This document shows, in pieces, positions 36,291-45,794 of a stretch of DNA of 47,298 nt. The stretch is from the NCBI GenBank assembly GCA_021604365.1, contig BQIZ01000007.1:1-47298 (forward strand), given 5' to 3'. This DNA is from Nitrospirales bacterium. GTDB taxonomy: Bacteria > Nitrospirota > Nitrospiria > Nitrospirales > UBA8639. Every line of letters begins with the position of its first letter. Positions within the stretch are counted from its first letter, which is position 1. The position numbers were made by a program, and so were the translations under genes. The notes under the pieces are model-generated. The model worked only from the letters and a program-made list of their open reading frames with translations, was not told the origin of the DNA and did no database searches.

Positions 36291-38609
36291 CTACAACGGC
36301 AACTCGAATGTAAATAACGCACCTTTTGGATGATGATTCTCGGCATGAATGGTACCATTGTGATCGGAGATTATACGGTGCACAATGGCTAACCCCAACC
36401 CTGTACCCGTTCGCTTTTTTGAAAAATACGGCACGAACAACATTTTGTGATCATCGGGCTGAATACCTATCCCTTCATCTGCCACCCTGACTACGGCCCG
36501 ATGCCGGCGCCAATCGCACTCCATCGTCACCCAAAGACGGCCGTGATCATTCATGGCCTGAATCGCATTATCAAACAAATTGACCAGCACCCGGTGCATC
36601 TGCTCCGGATCGCAACTCAGGGATGGAAGGCCTTCATCTAATTCAACAATAAATTCTATATCCCGATGAGCCCCCCTATAGAGGGAGATCACTTTCTCAA
36701 TAATGTCATGGAGCGAAGTCTTCCGCATCTGAGGAAGCGGCATCCTGGCATATTTTGAAAACTCATCAACCATCCCTTTTAACCGGGTAACTTCGCTAAT
36801 GATGACACCGGTAGCTTGATCGAAAATTTCATCAAACCCTGTAGATTTTTCTGCGTATTTTTTTCGCAATCGTTGAGCAGACAATTGTATCGGGGTTAAG
36901 GGATTCTTAATTTCGTGAGCAATGCGTTGCGCCACTTCCTGCCAGGCCGCTGTTTTCTGCGCCTTAATGAATTCCGTCCGATCTTCAAAGACAAACACAA
37001 AGCCCAGGTCCAAGCCGGCCTCGTTTTGCATTCTGGAAATATTCAGGCCTACCGTCAAGAGGCGGCCGTTGGGTGTTTCCATCTGGCCATCCAAAGACAC
37101 ACTTTCCGTCTGTTCCTGGAGCATCTGGTCATAGGCTTTCTGAAACAATTGCAAGTTGAAGGACTTGAACGCGTCATGGACCGGTCGTCCGCGCAAATCG
37201 TCTCCCTTCACTCCCATAATCCGCTCTGCAGAGGGGTTAAAAGTAGAGATCAGACCGGCCATATCGATCGATAACACTCCGGCGGCAATGGTTTCTACCA
37301 CAGCTTCGGTGTAGGCCCGCCGTTGGTCGATCTCCACATTGGATCGTACCAGCGACATATTCACTTCTTCCAAACTGGTTTTACTGGTACGCAAATCGGC
37401 CGTCATCCGATTAAACGACTGGACCAACGTCCCGATTTCATCCGTCGCCTTGACGTCGATTTTCACATCCAAATTACCCTTAGCAACAGCCTCGGTCCCT
37501 TCAGCTAATCGTTGAATGGGGACGGTAATCCCTCGGGCAACATAAAACCCAAACCAGGTGGCGCCAAATAAAATAAGCACAGTCACCACAGCCACAAACA
37601 AGTAGGCTCCCCCCTTGATCGGATTTTTCATGGATAGAATCTGCCGATACTCCTCAAATTGTTTGGCAATTCCATCCATTTTCATCACCAAGGCTTCCGG
37701 CACATAGGACGACACCACCACAACGCCAAACACCCGGTCAGTTTGACCATTCCCTCGAATCGGCGCTGCCGCCCGAATAAGTTTCCCCACCGGAGCTTCC
37801 TGGGCTGATGACATTGGCTGACCCGTATCTAAAACATGGAGCACCAATTGCCCCACAGGGAGGCTCAACACCGCATCAGACAATTTGGGATCCATCATGC
37901 GGGCCAAGGTTTCCATTTTGGGTGAAAAGACCTCTACCCCAGCTAAATGATATTCCTGCTGCATGCGGGCCATGATGGCTCGCAATAATTCCCGATGTTC
38001 CGGTTTTAAAATATCTTCCCGGAAAATTTCTTTGCTAATGGCGCGCGCCGTATCCGCCGTTAATGACTCACGCTCCTCCTGATAGAGATGCGCGACTTCT
38101 TCCGAATCCCGTAAGACATGCATGATTTGATCATTAAACCACACGTCGATGACTTCACTGATGACCCCACTCGCCACCAAAGCCAGCAGCACGGTGGGGA
38201 TCAGCGCAAAGCCGATAAAGGCCGCGACCAACTTTGACCGGAACCCCTTCCCCAGCAGCTTATGACGTTTTTCGAAAAAGGCTCGAATTAAATTTCGAGA
38301 CAAGAGGAGGGTGAGCGCCACCAAACCCACGCTATCCAGATACACCAGAAATAGTACCAGGGCATAGCTGGGACTCGGAAGAATCGAATCCGGTTGCAGA
38401 GGGCCTGATAAGCCATACCGCGCGTAATAGAGGGTAAGGGCCAGACAGGGTAGGAGTAAGACCAGCACAATCCAGACCGGTCTATAATGATGCCGTTTTT
38501 GTTTCGATGAAGAACTGTGAGAGGAGATACCCGGCTCGATGGACGCAGACGGTGGCCCCGTTCGGGGAAATTTCCGGGATTCAGTGAGCGGTTCTGAAAG
38601 AAGGTTCAC
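36291..38609 (-). CDS. ntrY: NtrY-like sensor histidine kinase
   Basis: 772 aa. Hydrophobic helices at about 45-65, 82-105, 125-155 and 330-355 enclose a periplasmic region (about 160-325). A HAMP linker (TVPIQRLAEGTEAVAKGN), a PAS domain, HisKA with phospho-His in RIAHEIKNPLTPIQ (about 560) and a HATPase with DNAIQAM, DEGIGI and GTGLGLAI follow. Together with ntrX it probably senses nitrogen or envelope/redox state and controls gene expression; the signal is not known. It may govern the nitrogen genes in this window (inference only). It is the first gene of the minus-strand ntrY-ntrX-rlmD-purM-purN run. Confidence 0.9.
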   Translation of the reverse strand: MNLLSEPLTESRKFPRTGPPSASIEPGISSHSSSSKQKRHHYRPVWIVLVLLLPCLALTLYYARYGLSGPLQPDSILPSPSYALVLFLVYLDSVGLVALTLLLSRNLIRAFFEKRHKLLGKGFRSKLVAAFIGFALIPTVLLALVASGVISEVIDVWFNDQIMHVLRDSEEVAHLYQEERESLTADTARAISKEIFREDILKPEHRELLRAIMARMQQEYHLAGVEVFSPKMETLARMMDPKLSDAVLSLPVGQLVLHVLDTGQPMSSAQEAPVGKLIRAAAPIRGNGQTDRVFGVVVVSSYVPEALVMKMDGIAKQFEEYRQILSMKNPIKGGAYLFVAVVTVLILFGATWFGFYVARGITVPIQRLAEGTEAVAKGNLDVKIDVKATDEIGTLVQSFNRMTADLRTSKTSLEEVNMSLVRSNVEIDQRRAYTEAVVETIAAGVLSIDMAGLISTFNPSAERIMGVKGDDLRGRPVHDAFKSFNLQLFQKAYDQMLQEQTESVSLDGQMETPNGRLLTVGLNISRMQNEAGLDLGFVFVFEDRTEFIKAQKTAAWQEVAQRIAHEIKNPLTPIQLSAQRLRKKYAEKSTGFDEIFDQATGVIISEVTRLKGMVDEFSKYARMPLPQMRKTSLHDIIEKVISLYRGAHRDIEFIVELDEGLPSLSCDPEQMHRVLVNLFDNAIQAMNDHGRLWVTMECDWRRHRAVVRVADEGIGIQPDDHKMLFVPYFSKKRTGTGLGLAIVHRIISDHNGTIHAENHHPKGALFTFELPL

Positions 38610-38786
38610 GGCATGTCAGTCGGAGAATAACACCCAAGGGCTAGACAACTATGACCATTATTGATCAAGAACGGTATCTTCGCAAGGTGCGACCACATAC
38701 CCTCTGTCGATCTACCTGTCTGCCTCAAGCCGAAAGAAGAAGCACTCGCCCGGAAGTTTGTGGGAAGGAAAAGGATTCGCCAGCAA

Positions 38787-39188
38787 TTAGGGGGAAACCA
38801 TACTGCCCTTACCTGACGTTAAGCTGACATATTTCATCCGCAGGGTGTAGAGCATATCTCCTAAGACGGACGCTTCTTCAGACGACAGATTTCCTTTGGT
38901 CTTCTCTTCCAGCAAGGATAAGATGTCCACAATTTCCTTGGCTTGTGGAAGATTCACGGGAGGTGGGGGCTGTTGAGGATCCAAAGTCTCTCCCATCAGC
39001 ATGAGAGAAGAGGTTCCGAGAGAAAAGACAAACGATGAAAATGACAATGGAGCATGAGGTGCATGGGGTGATTCCGCCGAAGAAACGGGTTCCGCCGGTG
39101 GATTCTTTGCCTCCGGAGGCGTGGAAGCCTCTGGCTCCGATCGCCCTCGTTTATCCCGAATTACAAAACCTTGTTCTTCCTCGCTCAT
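38787..39188 (-). CDS. DUF1844 family protein
   Basis: 133 aa. The C-terminal 85 residues carry the DUF1844 signature (FSSFVFSLGTSSLMLMGE, LPQAKEIVDILSLLEEKTKGN, LSSEEASVLGDMLYTLRM). The first 45 are proline-rich and disordered. Such proteins occur across bacteria, often near lipid or membrane functions; their role is unknown. A very strong GAGGAGGAGGT precedes the ATG. Divergent from mazG. The 177 bases to ntrY hold no gene. Confidence 0.88.
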   Translation of the reverse strand: MSEEEQGFVIRDKRGRSEPEASTPPEAKNPPAEPVSSAESPHAPHAPLSFSSFVFSLGTSSLMLMGETLDPQQPPPPVNLPQAKEIVDILSLLEEKTKGNLSSEEASVLGDMLYTLRMKYVSLTSGKGSMVSP

Positions 39189-39255
39189 CGAACACCTCCT
39201 CCTCTAGTGAGAAAACAGTAGCACTAACCAATGGGCTCTATCAAGAATCAGGGAC

Positions 39256-39283
39256 TTACACTGAGAAAGAAAACGGGTATAAT
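39256..39283 (+). promoter_or_regulatory. mazG promoter
   Basis: TTACAC (39256-39261) and a perfect TATAAT (39278-39283) are separated by 16 bases, predicting a start near 39290 and a leader of about 29 bases to the mazG ATG at 39319. Confidence 0.6.
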
Positions 39284-39318
39284 GCCCTCGCGCCATACTT
39301 ATATTTTTGGGCAACTTG

Positions 39319-40239
39319 ATGAATCAACCATCTTCAGAGCCTTCCCCCTCCGCTCCTCCGACAAAATGTTTGTCAGATTTACTGGCAATCATGGGAAAAT
39401 TGCGTGGACCGGACGGCTGCCCTTGGGACCGTGAACAAACCAGCCAGTCCTTAAAACCCCATCTTCTTGAGGAAGTCTATGAGGTGCTGGAGGCCATAGA
39501 TACCGGGAAGCCTTCCGCCCTCAGGGAAGAATTAGGAGACCTCTTACTTCAGATTGTGTTTCATACACAAATTGCCTCAGAACAGAACCATTTTTCATTC
39601 GATGATGTGGCCAACGGATTAGCCGATAAACTCATTCGACGCCACCCCCACGTTTTCCAACCGACCACCGATCCTACTTCTATCACAACGGCACAAGATG
39701 TGAGCCGGCAATGGGATCAACTCAAACAACAAGAACAAGCCACCCAACCGGGGCCTCAGTCAGTTTTACAGGGGGTTCCCAAAATTGCCCCAGCCCTCCA
39801 GCGTGCATTTCAAGTTCAAAAACGGGCTTCTCATGCAGGATTTGATTGGGAGAGGATTGAGCCGGCTTTGGAAAAATTCCAAGAAGAATTAAATGAATTA
39901 TATACGGCCGTTGCGGAAAGTATTCCACGGACTCAGGAAGGGACTCTTCGGCCACCGAACCTCCCTGTTCAAAACACCATCGAAGAAGAGTTAGGCGATG
40001 CGTTCTTTGCGTTAGTAAATGTCTCCCGATTCCTTCGAATCAACCCTGAAGAGGCATTACGCCGCGCCACCAATAAATTTATCTCCAGGTTTCATTTCGT
40101 TGAATCACAAGCGACGTTGGCAGGAAAGGATCTTCGCGACTATACACTTCCGCAACTCGACAAATGGTGGGATGCGGCCAAACACCTGGAGCGTCAAACT
40201 CCACAAACATCCGAAAGCATCAAAGGAACGAAAACGTGA
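39319..40239 (+). CDS. mazG: Nucleoside triphosphate pyrophosphohydrolase MazG
   Basis: 306 aa from ATG 39319; the track TTG start 12 bases upstream is less likely. Two MazG domains: the first with GPDGCPWDREQTSQSLKPHL and ELGDLLLQIVFH (metal-binding EExxE and ExxD), then RHPHVF and KR-SHAGFDW, and the second with the EEELGDAFFALVN motif near 235. Length exceeds the E. coli enzyme (263 aa) because of an N-terminal and linker extension. It hydrolyses non-canonical or excess NTPs. It is translationally coupled (GTGA overlap) to the following membrane protein. Confidence 0.95.
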   Translation: MNQPSSEPSPSAPPTKCLSDLLAIMGKLRGPDGCPWDREQTSQSLKPHLLEEVYEVLEAIDTGKPSALREELGDLLLQIVFHTQIASEQNHFSFDDVANGLADKLIRRHPHVFQPTTDPTSITTAQDVSRQWDQLKQQEQATQPGPQSVLQGVPKIAPALQRAFQVQKRASHAGFDWERIEPALEKFQEELNELYTAVAESIPRTQEGTLRPPNLPVQNTIEEELGDAFFALVNVSRFLRINPEEALRRATNKFISRFHFVESQATLAGKDLRDYTLPQLDKWWDAAKHLERQTPQTSESIKGTKT

Positions 40240-40871
40240 ACCAAGAGGAAGAAGAAGAGTCGACAGAGGGTCGACGGGTAGGCATCCATCCCCTTATCGT
40301 GGTGTTTGGCGTCATTTTTGGTTTATGGCTGTTTATTACGTTGATCATCCCTAAATCGAAAAATATGCCCAATCAGGGAACCCGGGCAACACCTGATACT
40401 CCGGTGCGTATCCATAACATTGTATCGACTGATCTCATCCCGACATATGAAACCACCGGAACCGTCACAGACATGAAAGCCATCACGATTCTGGTTCCTC
40501 CGGCCACCACAGATAGTCAGGTCGTCGCGTTGTTGCAATATTTTCAAAAAGCCCGTCTGGATAATTCGCTGGATACCCTTTTGCCACCCACCACACCCGG
40601 AGACAAACTCGGTGAACTCGCCATTGCCGATATCTATATTTTTTCGGATGTTCAATATGGCGTGACCGAATCAGCCAAGGCCCTAGGCCGAGGGGCTCAT
40701 GCCCCTGGAGAGTTTTATCCCAGCTCCATTCCATACGAAGTGGCTATGGAAAATGTCAGAGGCCACTATGCGATTGACCTGTACAACAAAAACTCCCCGG
40801 AGCGTGCGTCCCTGGGATTTGGCGAAGACGACACCGGCGTCTATTCAAAACGCTATCAACGCGTCTTCTAA
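40236..40871 (+). CDS. Membrane-anchored protein coupled to mazG, unknown function
   Basis: 211 aa. The start is GTG 40236, whose GTGA overlaps the mazG stop, with AAAGGA upstream; the track ATG at 40164 would read far into mazG. After an acidic 25-residue N-terminus there is one transmembrane helix (HPLIVVFGVIFGLWLFITLII), so about 160 residues are expected in the periplasm. That domain (AITILVPPATTDSQVVALLQ, IADIYIFSDVQYGVTES) is not a family I know. Confidence 0.7.
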   Translation: MNQEEEEESTEGRRVGIHPLIVVFGVIFGLWLFITLIIPKSKNMPNQGTRATPDTPVRIHNIVSTDLIPTYETTGTVTDMKAITILVPPATTDSQVVALLQYFQKARLDNSLDTLLPPTTPGDKLGELAIADIYIFSDVQYGVTESAKALGRGAHAPGEFYPSSIPYEVAMENVRGHYAIDLYNKNSPERASLGFGEDDTGVYSKRYQRVF

Positions 40872-40886
40872 CACAGTGATGCGCAA

Positions 40887-40903
40887 AGAGACCAAGGGTC
40901 TCT
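40887..40903. terminator. Hairpin between convergent genes
   Basis: agagacc-aag-ggtctct is a perfect 7-bp stem with a 3-base loop between the membrane-protein gene and the end of the convergent 135-aa gene. No T run of length follows. Confidence 0.4.
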
Positions 40904-40927
40904 TCCCTCCTCAAGCTTCCCTGACTC

Positions 40928-41335
40928 TCAGAGACCGGTCATTTCCTGGATTGTCTTCCGCAGGACAGCCTGTTCCGCCTTCATCCACTCATCAAGCAGC
41001 CGAAACAGAGAAATTGAGTCATCGGCAAAAGGCCCTATCATTACATCCCGCCGATCGTCCAGCAATCCATCCGCATCAGCAATCTCAAGTTTTTTATCAG
41101 AAATTGCTCGCGAAAGGATTTGATTAATCCGAAGCTGTTGACCAATCGATCCGCCGGCGATGGACAGGATCGAATTTTTCAAATAGTCCAGTTCCAGTTC
41201 AATCGAAACCTTTACCCTGACTCCCTGTGCGGTTCCCCAGTCAGGCCGCTGAATGGAATAATCATAGGAAAAGGCCAACTCGCGTGGCTCCCGAAAGGGA
41301 CCTGTCACATTCAGGACAATTAAATCTGACGGCAT
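40928..41335 (-). CDS. Small hypothetical protein, unknown function
   Basis: 135 aa, no recognised domain. It starts with a beta-strand-like MPSDLIVLNVTG and continues IELELDYLKNSILSIAGGS, then a helical tail (SISLFRLLDEWMKAEQ). GGGGAA precedes the ATG. It is the second gene of a minus-strand pair, 33 bases after the rhodanese-like gene, and may be co-transcribed. Not a membrane protein. Confidence 0.55.
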   Translation of the reverse strand: MPSDLIVLNVTGPFREPRELAFSYDYSIQRPDWGTAQGVRVKVSIELELDYLKNSILSIAGGSIGQQLRINQILSRAISDKKLEIADADGLLDDRRDVMIGPFADDSISLFRLLDEWMKAEQAVLRKTIQEMTGL

Positions 41336-41368
41336 AATTCACATTCCCCAAACGATGAATAATTAGAT

Positions 41369-41992
41369 CTATCCTACAGAAGGTGAAGACACCCGTGATT
41401 TAGACGATATTTGAATGAGGGATCCACTCGAATCCCCTTCCATGGGTCCCATCCACCCTTGTAATCCATTTTTCAAGAGGTAGATATTGGGATAATTCTG
41501 TCGACTCAGAAAATCGCAGGCAAGCCGACTCCGATCCCCACCCGCGCAATACACCAAGATTTTATCGGATTCAATCGGGAGTTCCGTCTGGTACCGCATT
41601 TCTAAATCCTCAACAGGAATGAGTTTGGCTCCCGGAATTCGCTGTTTGGCATATTCAGCATTCGTGCGGACATCCAACACAAAAATATTCGATGAAGGGG
41701 AAGGTTGCACCAGCCATTGGACCGCATCATCACCGGAAATCTCGTAATACAGTTGGCCATTTCGAATCAACGTATCGGAGACGCGTTGTCCTCGAGCCAA
41801 CAGCGCTGTCTGGATACGTAAAGGTTCTACGGCAGACTCAATCTTTCCAGGAAGTGCACCCACTTTCTGCTCAAGATAATATTGCTCACGCTTCAGGCGT
41901 AATACCTCTTGATGAAGCCGCCGAACAGACCAGAGCGCCACACTTGCGGCACACAGTCCGACGATTCCCACAATGAATGCTAGGCTATCCAT
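41369..41992 (-). CDS. Membrane-anchored rhodanese-like protein
   Basis: 207 aa from ATG 41992 (MDSLAFIVG); upstream ATGs at 42046 and 42037 extend it by up to 18 residues. One N-terminal helix (about 3-23) is followed by a coiled coil and a rhodanese domain with FVLDVRTNAEYAKQRIPGAK and active-site VYCAGGDRS. The intact Cys suggests sulfur transfer or a persulfide/thiol role at the membrane. Substrate unknown. Confidence 0.8.
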   Translation of the reverse strand: MDSLAFIVGIVGLCAASVALWSVRRLHQEVLRLKREQYYLEQKVGALPGKIESAVEPLRIQTALLARGQRVSDTLIRNGQLYYEISGDDAVQWLVQPSPSSNIFVLDVRTNAEYAKQRIPGAKLIPVEDLEMRYQTELPIESDKILVYCAGGDRSRLACDFLSRQNYPNIYLLKNGLQGWMGPMEGDSSGSLIQISSKSRVSSPSVG

Positions 41993-42112
41993 CTCAGCAA
42001 TTTCTCTCTCTTTCGAAAAGGGAGAAAACCTCTCCATTCGCAACACAATAATTGTTGGTCATTTATGGTCCCACCTGCCTACAAGGTTTCGAACCCTCCA
42101 GGGCGAATGTTT

Positions 42113-42127
42113 CCCAAGTTTCTTGGG
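42113..42127. other. Hairpin in the rhodanese upstream region
   Basis: cccaag-ttt-cttggg is a perfect 6-bp stem-loop. Around it gcgaatgt and acattttcgc can pair imperfectly, as can ccacct (42071-42076) with aggtgg further out. This gives a nested structure in the 218-base gap between the rhodanese gene and tRNA-Pro. It could be a leader structure or processing signal for the tRNA transcript. Confidence 0.35.
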
Positions 42128-42210
42128 TGTAAGACATTTTCGCTGTAGGTGGATATGTCGAAAACAGAAAACCACTGTAGGAGAAAACCGACCAGTGGAA
42201 TATTGATAAC

Positions 42211-42287
<77 letters not shown>

Positions 42288-42305
42288 ATCACTACAAAAC
42301 TCCTG

Positions 42306-43412
42306 TCAGGAAGGAAAGGGCTCATACGGTAATCCATGGGCATCGGCAACGGCCTGGCATGTCACGCGACCATGCAACACACTCAATCCATTTCGCAAAC
42401 CAGGATGGTTACGCAGGGAACCTTCCAACCCTTCCTCAACAAGCTGGACTATAAAAGGTAGCGTGGCGTTGGTCAAGGCTAAAGTCGATGTATACGGCAC
42501 AATCCCAGGAATATTTGCGACGGCATAGTGCAAGACTCCATCGACAACATAAACCGGATCGCTATGGGTGGTCGGATGGGTCGTCTCCGCACAGCCACCC
42601 TGATCAACCGAAACATCAATAAGAACTGATCCGGGTTTCATGCCAGAAATCATAGATTTCGTGATCACTCGAGGCGTTCGCGCCGCAGGAAGATACACGG
42701 CTCCAATGACAAGATCCGCGCGGGTGAGGAAATGGTGAATCATTGACTGATTGGACGCAACCGTGACAAGACGACCAGGATACCGATCATACAGCATGCG
42801 TAACTGCCATAAATCCAGACTTAACACCGTGACCTTGGCTCCCATGCCTAATGCAATTTTCACGGCTGAGGCCCCCACAACCCCGGACCCCAAAACAACG
42901 ACCTCTCCTGGGGGAACACCGGCCACTCCTCCTAACATGACCCCGGAACCTCCACGTTGTTTTTCCAAAAAATGTGCCCCAATTTGGACCGACATTTGAC
43001 CGGCAATTTCACTCATGGGATACAAGAGCGGAAATTGTCCTTTTGCATCCTCAGTCGTTTCGTAGGCGATGCCCGCACACCCAATATTCAGCAGGGCCTC
43101 CGTCAAGGCTTGGGAGGCAGCCAAATGCAAGTAGGTAAAAACAACATGATCTTTTCTGAGAAATGGCCATTCTTCCGACTGCGGCTCTTTCACCTTCACA
43201 ATAAGTTGGGCATCTCCATAGGTGGCTTGTGCCGTTGGGGCCAGAACCGCACCAGCTTGCCGATAGAGGTCATCCCCAAACCCACTCCCCTCCCCGGCCC
43301 CCTGTTGAATTACTACCCGATGCCCACGACCACACAATTCCTTCGCACCATGAGGAGTCAGTGCTACACGAAATTCATGATCCTTAATTTCTTTTGGGAC
43401 CCCAATCACCAT
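42306..43412 (-). CDS. ald: Alanine dehydrogenase
   Basis: 368 aa NAD-dependent L-alanine/pyruvate enzyme, usually hexameric. The chosen start [10 protein letters not shown] at 43412 has AAGGGG upstream; the track start at 43472 is too long. Signatures: [16 protein letters not shown], the catalytic Lys in IVKVKEP and His in TYLHLA, and the NAD Rossmann motif [21 protein letters not shown]. In a nitrogen context it either assimilates ammonium into alanine or releases it. Intact and single-gene. Confidence 0.95.
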   Translation of the reverse strand: MVIGVPKEIKDHEFRVALTPHGAKELCGRGHRVVIQQGAGEGSGFGDDLYRQAGAVLAPTAQATYGDAQLIVKVKEPQSEEWPFLRKDHVVFTYLHLAASQALTEALLNIGCAGIAYETTEDAKGQFPLLYPMSEIAGQMSVQIGAHFLEKQRGGSGVMLGGVAGVPPGEVVVLGSGVVGASAVKIALGMGAKVTVLSLDLWQLRMLYDRYPGRLVTVASNQSMIHHFLTRADLVIGAVYLPAARTPRVITKSMISGMKPGSVLIDVSVDQGGCAETTHPTTHSDPVYVVDGVLHYAVANIPGIVPYTSTLALTNATLPFIVQLVEEGLEGSLRNHPGLRNGLSVLHGRVTCQAVADAHGLPYEPFPS

Positions 43413-43615
43413 AATTCTATCCCCTTCGCCTCTCTGCAAGCCTTTCATCCGGCCCGCACCCTGGTGAATCAATCAGGTACATTTTGTTCAATGAATACGA
43501 GGGTTCTCTCGTCAATATGGCCTGGTGACCTGGACAGCTTCCTGAACCCTCAGGTAAGATCGGCTCTTTATTTTCCCATTTCCTTTTCGGTCATTTTGAT
43601 GAAAATTTAAAGATT

Positions 43616-43960
43616 ATGAGTAAATTTACCCATCATATTTTCATGTGCGTCAATGAACGGCCAAAGGGAGATCCCCGAGGTTGTTGTGCAGCCCTGGGTT
43701 CTGTCGGATTACATGCGTTCTTCAAAAAAGAAATCGAGCGGTTAGGGTTAAAAGGAATTGTCCGGGCAAACAAAGCCGGGTGTCTGGACCAATGTGAGTA
43801 TGGACCAAGCGTCGTCATTTATCCCGAAGGTGTCTGGTATTGGGTTGGCCAGGAAACTGATGTCACCGAAATCATGGAGCGACATATCGGCAAAGGAGAA
43901 ATCGTGGAACGACTCCTGATGCCAGGAAAAAATGGTTCATTACCCAGAATCAAATCTTAA
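43616..43960 (+). CDS. Thioredoxin-like [2Fe-2S] ferredoxin
   Basis: 114 aa. HHIFMCVNERPKGDPRGCC and KAGCLDQCEYGPSVVIYPEG give the four-Cys arrangement of thioredoxin-like [2Fe-2S] ferredoxins (C-x12-C and C-x3-C). Cytoplasmic electron carrier; partner unknown. First of three closely placed plus-strand genes encoding two Fe-S proteins. Confidence 0.9.
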   Translation: MSKFTHHIFMCVNERPKGDPRGCCAALGSVGLHAFFKKEIERLGLKGIVRANKAGCLDQCEYGPSVVIYPEGVWYWVGQETDVTEIMERHIGKGEIVERLLMPGKNGSLPRIKS

Positions 43961-44034
43961 TGCCTTATCTTCTCACAAAGAAACCACTGGTCTCATAACC
44001 CTGATGTCCCAACCTGGCATGCGGTCTTCATCTT

Positions 44035-44469
44035 ATGGGCAATGAAGAGAAATGGAAAGCCAACTTACGGAAAGTAGCATTTTTAAAGTCCTTTCCCGGG
44101 TGGCTCTCCTCCTGGGAACAGGGAATTGGAGCCACCATTGAACGAGTCATTCCTATTCCCGGACATACTCCACATACCGTCCTCCTATTATCTGAAGGCC
44201 GCTTTGTTGTCACACCACCCGCGCATGACGAGCCGCAAATGATCACAGCGGGACTCATGTCCGCTCGTCCACATCTGGAGTCCATCCATGCCAGCGCATT
44301 TACGGAATACGATCACCTGACGCGGCTGGATCAGGAATTGGGACGCATGGCCAGGTTAGAAAATATCCTGAACGCCATTGATAACAATCTTGATCGAATT
44401 CCTGAGCTCAAAACGCGCATTCAGGAATTGGTCAAACAATGGGAGAAGGAGAATCATCAATCACAATGA
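44035..44469 (+). CDS. Conserved hypothetical protein between two Fe-S proteins
   Basis: 144 aa. The N-terminal half contains PIPGHTPHTVLLLSEGRFVV-type strands that I cannot assign, and the C-terminal third is a coiled coil (LENILNAIDNNLDRIPELK, RIQELVKQWEKE). No cysteines suitable for a cluster. It starts 74 bases after the ferredoxin gene and ends with an ATGA overlap into the 4Fe-4S gene, so the three are probably one operon. Confidence 0.6.
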   Translation: MGNEEKWKANLRKVAFLKSFPGWLSSWEQGIGATIERVIPIPGHTPHTVLLLSEGRFVVTPPAHDEPQMITAGLMSARPHLESIHASAFTEYDHLTRLDQELGRMARLENILNAIDNNLDRIPELKTRIQELVKQWEKENHQSQ

Positions 44470-44744
44470 ATATGCTTGAAATGTTTTCCGGAGCCCTTTT
44501 TGAAGGAGTGAAGCCTATGATGGTGAGAAGAGATCACTTGGTCCGACATCCGGACCGTTGTACTCATAATTCAATTTGCATTCCAATTTGTCCGACGGGA
44601 GCCTGGCTCTCGACTCCTCCCTACAAGTTCGATTCTTCACGGTGCATGGAATCGTGCCGTCTCTGCCTGGATGCCTGTCCAACTCAGGCCATTTACGGAG
44701 TCTTTCTCAAAGGGGAAAAACTTCTCTCACCGAAACAAGAATAA
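44466..44744 (+). CDS. Small 4Fe-4S ferredoxin-type protein
   Basis: 92 aa. RCTHNSICIPICPTGAW and RCMESCRLCLDACPTQAIY give two Fe-S motifs (C-x5-C-x3-CP and C-x3-C-x2-C-x3-CP), close to a 2[4Fe-4S] ferredoxin with an unusual first spacing. Start 44466 overlaps the upstream stop (ATGA); AAGGAG lies about 14 bases before it. The N-terminal 35 residues are not ferredoxin-like and may bind a partner. Confidence 0.85.
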   Translation: MNMLEMFSGALFEGVKPMMVRRDHLVRHPDRCTHNSICIPICPTGAWLSTPPYKFDSSRCMESCRLCLDACPTQAIYGVFLKGEKLLSPKQE

Positions 44745-44745
44745 A

Positions 44746-45789
44746 CTAGATAATACGCTTCCTCCAATATCCCCAATAGGCTGTACCCACCGTGCCACAA
44801 CCACCCGTGAGTCCCGTGGAGGCCACGATTTGATAGACATCGCTCCGTGCAATTTTGATGGGTGAGTTCGGACTCAGCACGAGCGGTGACACCGACAATT
44901 GTTGCAAAGTGCGGATCCCAATCAAAATCGGCCACATGCAGGCCAAACGCAGGCGAACCTCCATGCGAGGAATGGCCATCGTATAGCGCCAACCTTGATC
45001 TAAATGATCTCGAGCCTCTTGAATCAATTTCCTGAAAAGGGGGCGAAATGCCTGGACAGAAGTTTCATCGAGTAGCTGATGAGGAGCAAGACCTACCTGA
45101 TCCAGCAACACCGTCGGAATATAGCACCGCCCATCCCTCAAATCCCGTGGCAAATCCCGAAGAATATTCACCATCTGCAATCCCTTTCCATAGCGAATGC
45201 CTAAGGGAATCATGCAGGCCTGATCCCACCCACGAAATCCCGGGAGGTGACTGCATACCATCTTCGTCCAAAATTCCCCCACGCATCCCGCAACCGCATA
45301 CGTGTAATATTCAAAATCGTGAATCGCCTGCAATGCTCGTACCGCCTCCCCATCCGTTTTTTGAGGAAATTGGTGGAGGTCAAATTGCATTCCTCCAATC
45401 AGGACTGAAAGAACCTGCGCAATCTGGGACCGGTCGCTTGGACTGAATTTTTGGTAAATTCGGAAACACCCCTCTAATTCTTCCAATAAGCGACGCTCAT
45501 CAGGATTGGATTGTTGGGTAAGTACTTGCCCCTGGATTTTTTTGATCTGCGCCAAATCAGGGACGCTTCCCCACAACTGCCCCTTTAAAAGACGTAAACA
45601 TTCCAGACGAACCCCATCCTCTAAGTCCCCTGTATCGGCAATAGTGTCCGCAGCCCTGGCCAGCAAGTAGGTCAGACCAATTTGCGAACGAACGGCGCGA
45701 GGCAGAATGGCGAGGGTTAAATAAAAGGAGCGGGAAACCCGTTTGAGCACGTCACCGAGAAGATGTTGATCCGATGGAGAAAGGCGCAT
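44746..45789 (-). CDS. Squalene/phytoene synthase family protein
   Basis: 347 aa trans-isoprenyl diphosphate synthase. SRSFYLTLAILPRAVRSQIGL and ARAADTIADT supply the first aspartate motif; NILRDLPRDLRDGRCYIP is the second. This pattern is nearer to squalene synthase than to HpnC/HpnD or CrtB. It would couple two farnesyl diphosphates to squalene, the hopanoid precursor, or act on GGPP; the product is not certain. Start 45789 is 5 bases after the cupredoxin stop, so the two are co-transcribed. Confidence 0.87.
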   Translation of the reverse strand: MRLSPSDQHLLGDVLKRVSRSFYLTLAILPRAVRSQIGLTYLLARAADTIADTGDLEDGVRLECLRLLKGQLWGSVPDLAQIKKIQGQVLTQQSNPDERRLLEELEGCFRIYQKFSPSDRSQIAQVLSVLIGGMQFDLHQFPQKTDGEAVRALQAIHDFEYYTYAVAGCVGEFWTKMVCSHLPGFRGWDQACMIPLGIRYGKGLQMVNILRDLPRDLRDGRCYIPTVLLDQVGLAPHQLLDETSVQAFRPLFRKLIQEARDHLDQGWRYTMAIPRMEVRLRLACMWPILIGIRTLQQLSVSPLVLSPNSPIKIARSDVYQIVASTGLTGGCGTVGTAYWGYWRKRII

Positions 45790-45794
45790 GAGAG

